A stretch of 6,159 nt of DNA, taken from NCBI GenBank assembly GCA_031289065.1, contig JAITQI010000070.1:1-6159 (forward strand), in the 5' to 3' direction. The notes below the pieces were generated by a model. That model was not told the origin of the DNA. It did no database searches and worked only from the letters and a program-made list of their open reading frames with translations. A program made the position numbers and the translations under genes. Positions 5,414-6,159 of the stretch are shown one piece after another. Positions within the stretch are counted from its first letter, which is position 1, and each line of letters starts with the position of its first letter. The stretch comes from Oscillospiraceae bacterium (lineage in GTDB: Bacteria; Bacillota; Clostridia; Oscillospirales; UBA929).

Positions 5414-5470
5414 AAATCGGTTTGCCTGTCGTCCTATATGTTTTTGGCGGCGGAAAATCCCATAGAGGGA

Positions 5471-6157
5471 TCACAGCATGGCTTCCCATTCGTCCTCGGT
5501 AAGGACGGGGACGCCCAGGGCCTGGGCCTTGCTGAGCTTGGAGCCCGCGTCCACCCCGGCGACGACGTAGCTTGTCTTTTTCGACACGCTGGCCGACACC
5601 TTGCCCCCCAAGGCGACGACGCGTTGGGCGGCCTCCTCCCGGGTGTGGCGGGAAAGGGTGCCGGTGAGGACGAAGGTCAGGTCGCCCAGCGGGCCGCCGG
5701 ACTGGGTCAGGGGGGCGGTCATATCCACCCCGGCGTCGCGGAGGGCGCGGATGAGATGGCGGCCCTGGGCGCTGTCGAGGAAGAGGCGCAGACTGTGGGC
5801 GATGACTGCGCCGATGTCTCGGACGGCGGTCAGTTCCTCCTCGGTCGCCTGTTCCAGCGCTTCTATAGAGCCGAAGCGTCCGGCCAGGGTCTGGGCGGCT
5901 TTTTGGCCCACGTGGCGGATGCCGAAGGCGAAGAGCAGCCGTGCCAGCCCCCGGGATTTGGATTTCTCCAGGACGGCGAGGAGGTTTTCGGCGGATTTCT
6001 CCCCCAAACCGGTCAGGGGGGCCAGGGCGGCCGGATCCAGCCGGTAGAGGTCGGCGGGCGAGGCAATCAGGTTTTCGGCCAGCAGCAGTTCCACGGTGGC
6101 CGGGCCGAGGCCCTCGATGTCCATGGCGTCCCGGGCGGCGAAGTGGACGATGGTGCG
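5471..6157 (-). CDS. ligA: NAD-dependent DNA ligase LigA, C-terminal 228 residues (5' end beyond window)
   Basis: The frame enters from the right edge (first complete codon 6157-6155) and ends at TGA 5473-5471. LigA seals nicks between Okazaki fragments and in repair, using NAD+ to adenylate its active-site lysine; that lysine, the OB fold and most of the zinc finger lie outside the window. What remains is the helix-hairpin-helix region and the BRCT domain. Numbering from the first visible residue: RTIVHFAARDAMDIEGLG (1-18), a LigA hallmark; LTGLGEKSAENLL (49-61); FGIRHVGQKAA (78-88); ELTAVRDIGAVIAHSL (109-123); then the BRCT domain from about 156 with LTFVLTGTLSRHTREEA, VSASVSKKTSYVVAG and AGSKLSKAQALGVPVL. 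No frameshift is visible. Its stop is 74 bases before the short ORF, with no terminator between, so it probably shares a transcript with ispE. Confidence 0.97.
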   Translation of the reverse strand, partial: RTIVHFAARDAMDIEGLGPATVELLLAENLIASPADLYRLDPAALAPLTGLGEKSAENLLAVLEKSKSRGLARLLFAFGIRHVGQKAAQTLAGRFGSIEALEQATEEELTAVRDIGAVIAHSLRLFLDSAQGRHLIRALRDAGVDMTAPLTQSGGPLGDLTFVLTGTLSRHTREEAAQRVVALGGKVSASVSKKTSYVVAGVDAGSKLSKAQALGVPVLTEDEWEAML

Positions 6158-6159
6158 GG

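Noticed and set aside
5414..5470. Possible promoter between ligA and the short ORF
   Set aside because: TATAGG is the best -10-like sequence and has no recognisable -35 box at 16-18 bases. Readthrough from ligA is the simpler view.

Overview
The window looks like a piece of the chromosome of a high-GC, endospore-forming member of the Bacillota (class Clostridia, perhaps Oscillospiraceae-like). The evidence is spoIIR, which is restricted to endospore formers, together with ispE of the MEP isoprenoid pathway, a clostridial-type ferredoxin-fused aldo/keto reductase, Gram-positive lipoprotein features and GC-rich codon use. The genus assignment is inference. There is no mobile element, CRISPR array, rRNA or tRNA.

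Layout. (1) Bases 1-867, minus strand: an exported protein of unknown function with an N-terminal membrane segment and a Thr-Pro/Glu-Pro linker. It is cut by the left edge, so no stop codon is visible. (2) Bases 868-1142: an AT-rich 275-base divergent intergenic region with a good sigma-A-type promoter in each direction and two operator-like dyads. (3) Bases 1143-3577, plus strand: a two-gene operon of an aldo/keto reductase with two [4Fe-4S] motifs and a CapA/PgsA-family lipoprotein, joined by a 4-base GTGA overlap. (4) Bases 3578-3674: the convergent gap, holding a perfect 21-bp hairpin. (5) Bases 3675-6157, minus strand, read right to left: the 3' part of ligA (DNA ligase), a short acidic ORF with a strong ribosome binding site, ispE overlapping it by ATGA, and then spoIIR behind its own candidate sigma-F/sigma-A promoter region.

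How the genes fit together. LigA (replication/repair) and IspE (isoprenoid precursors) are housekeeping enzymes, and SpoIIR is the forespore-to-mother-cell signal that triggers sigma-E activation. The aldo/keto reductase and CapA-like lipoprotein are probably co-translated, but the sequence gives no obvious shared pathway. No clear new multi-gene system is visible. The points most worth a second look are the 31-codon ORF coupled to ispE, the overlapping sigma-F-like and sigma-A-like elements upstream of spoIIR, and the long perfect hairpin that lacks a classical T-tract.
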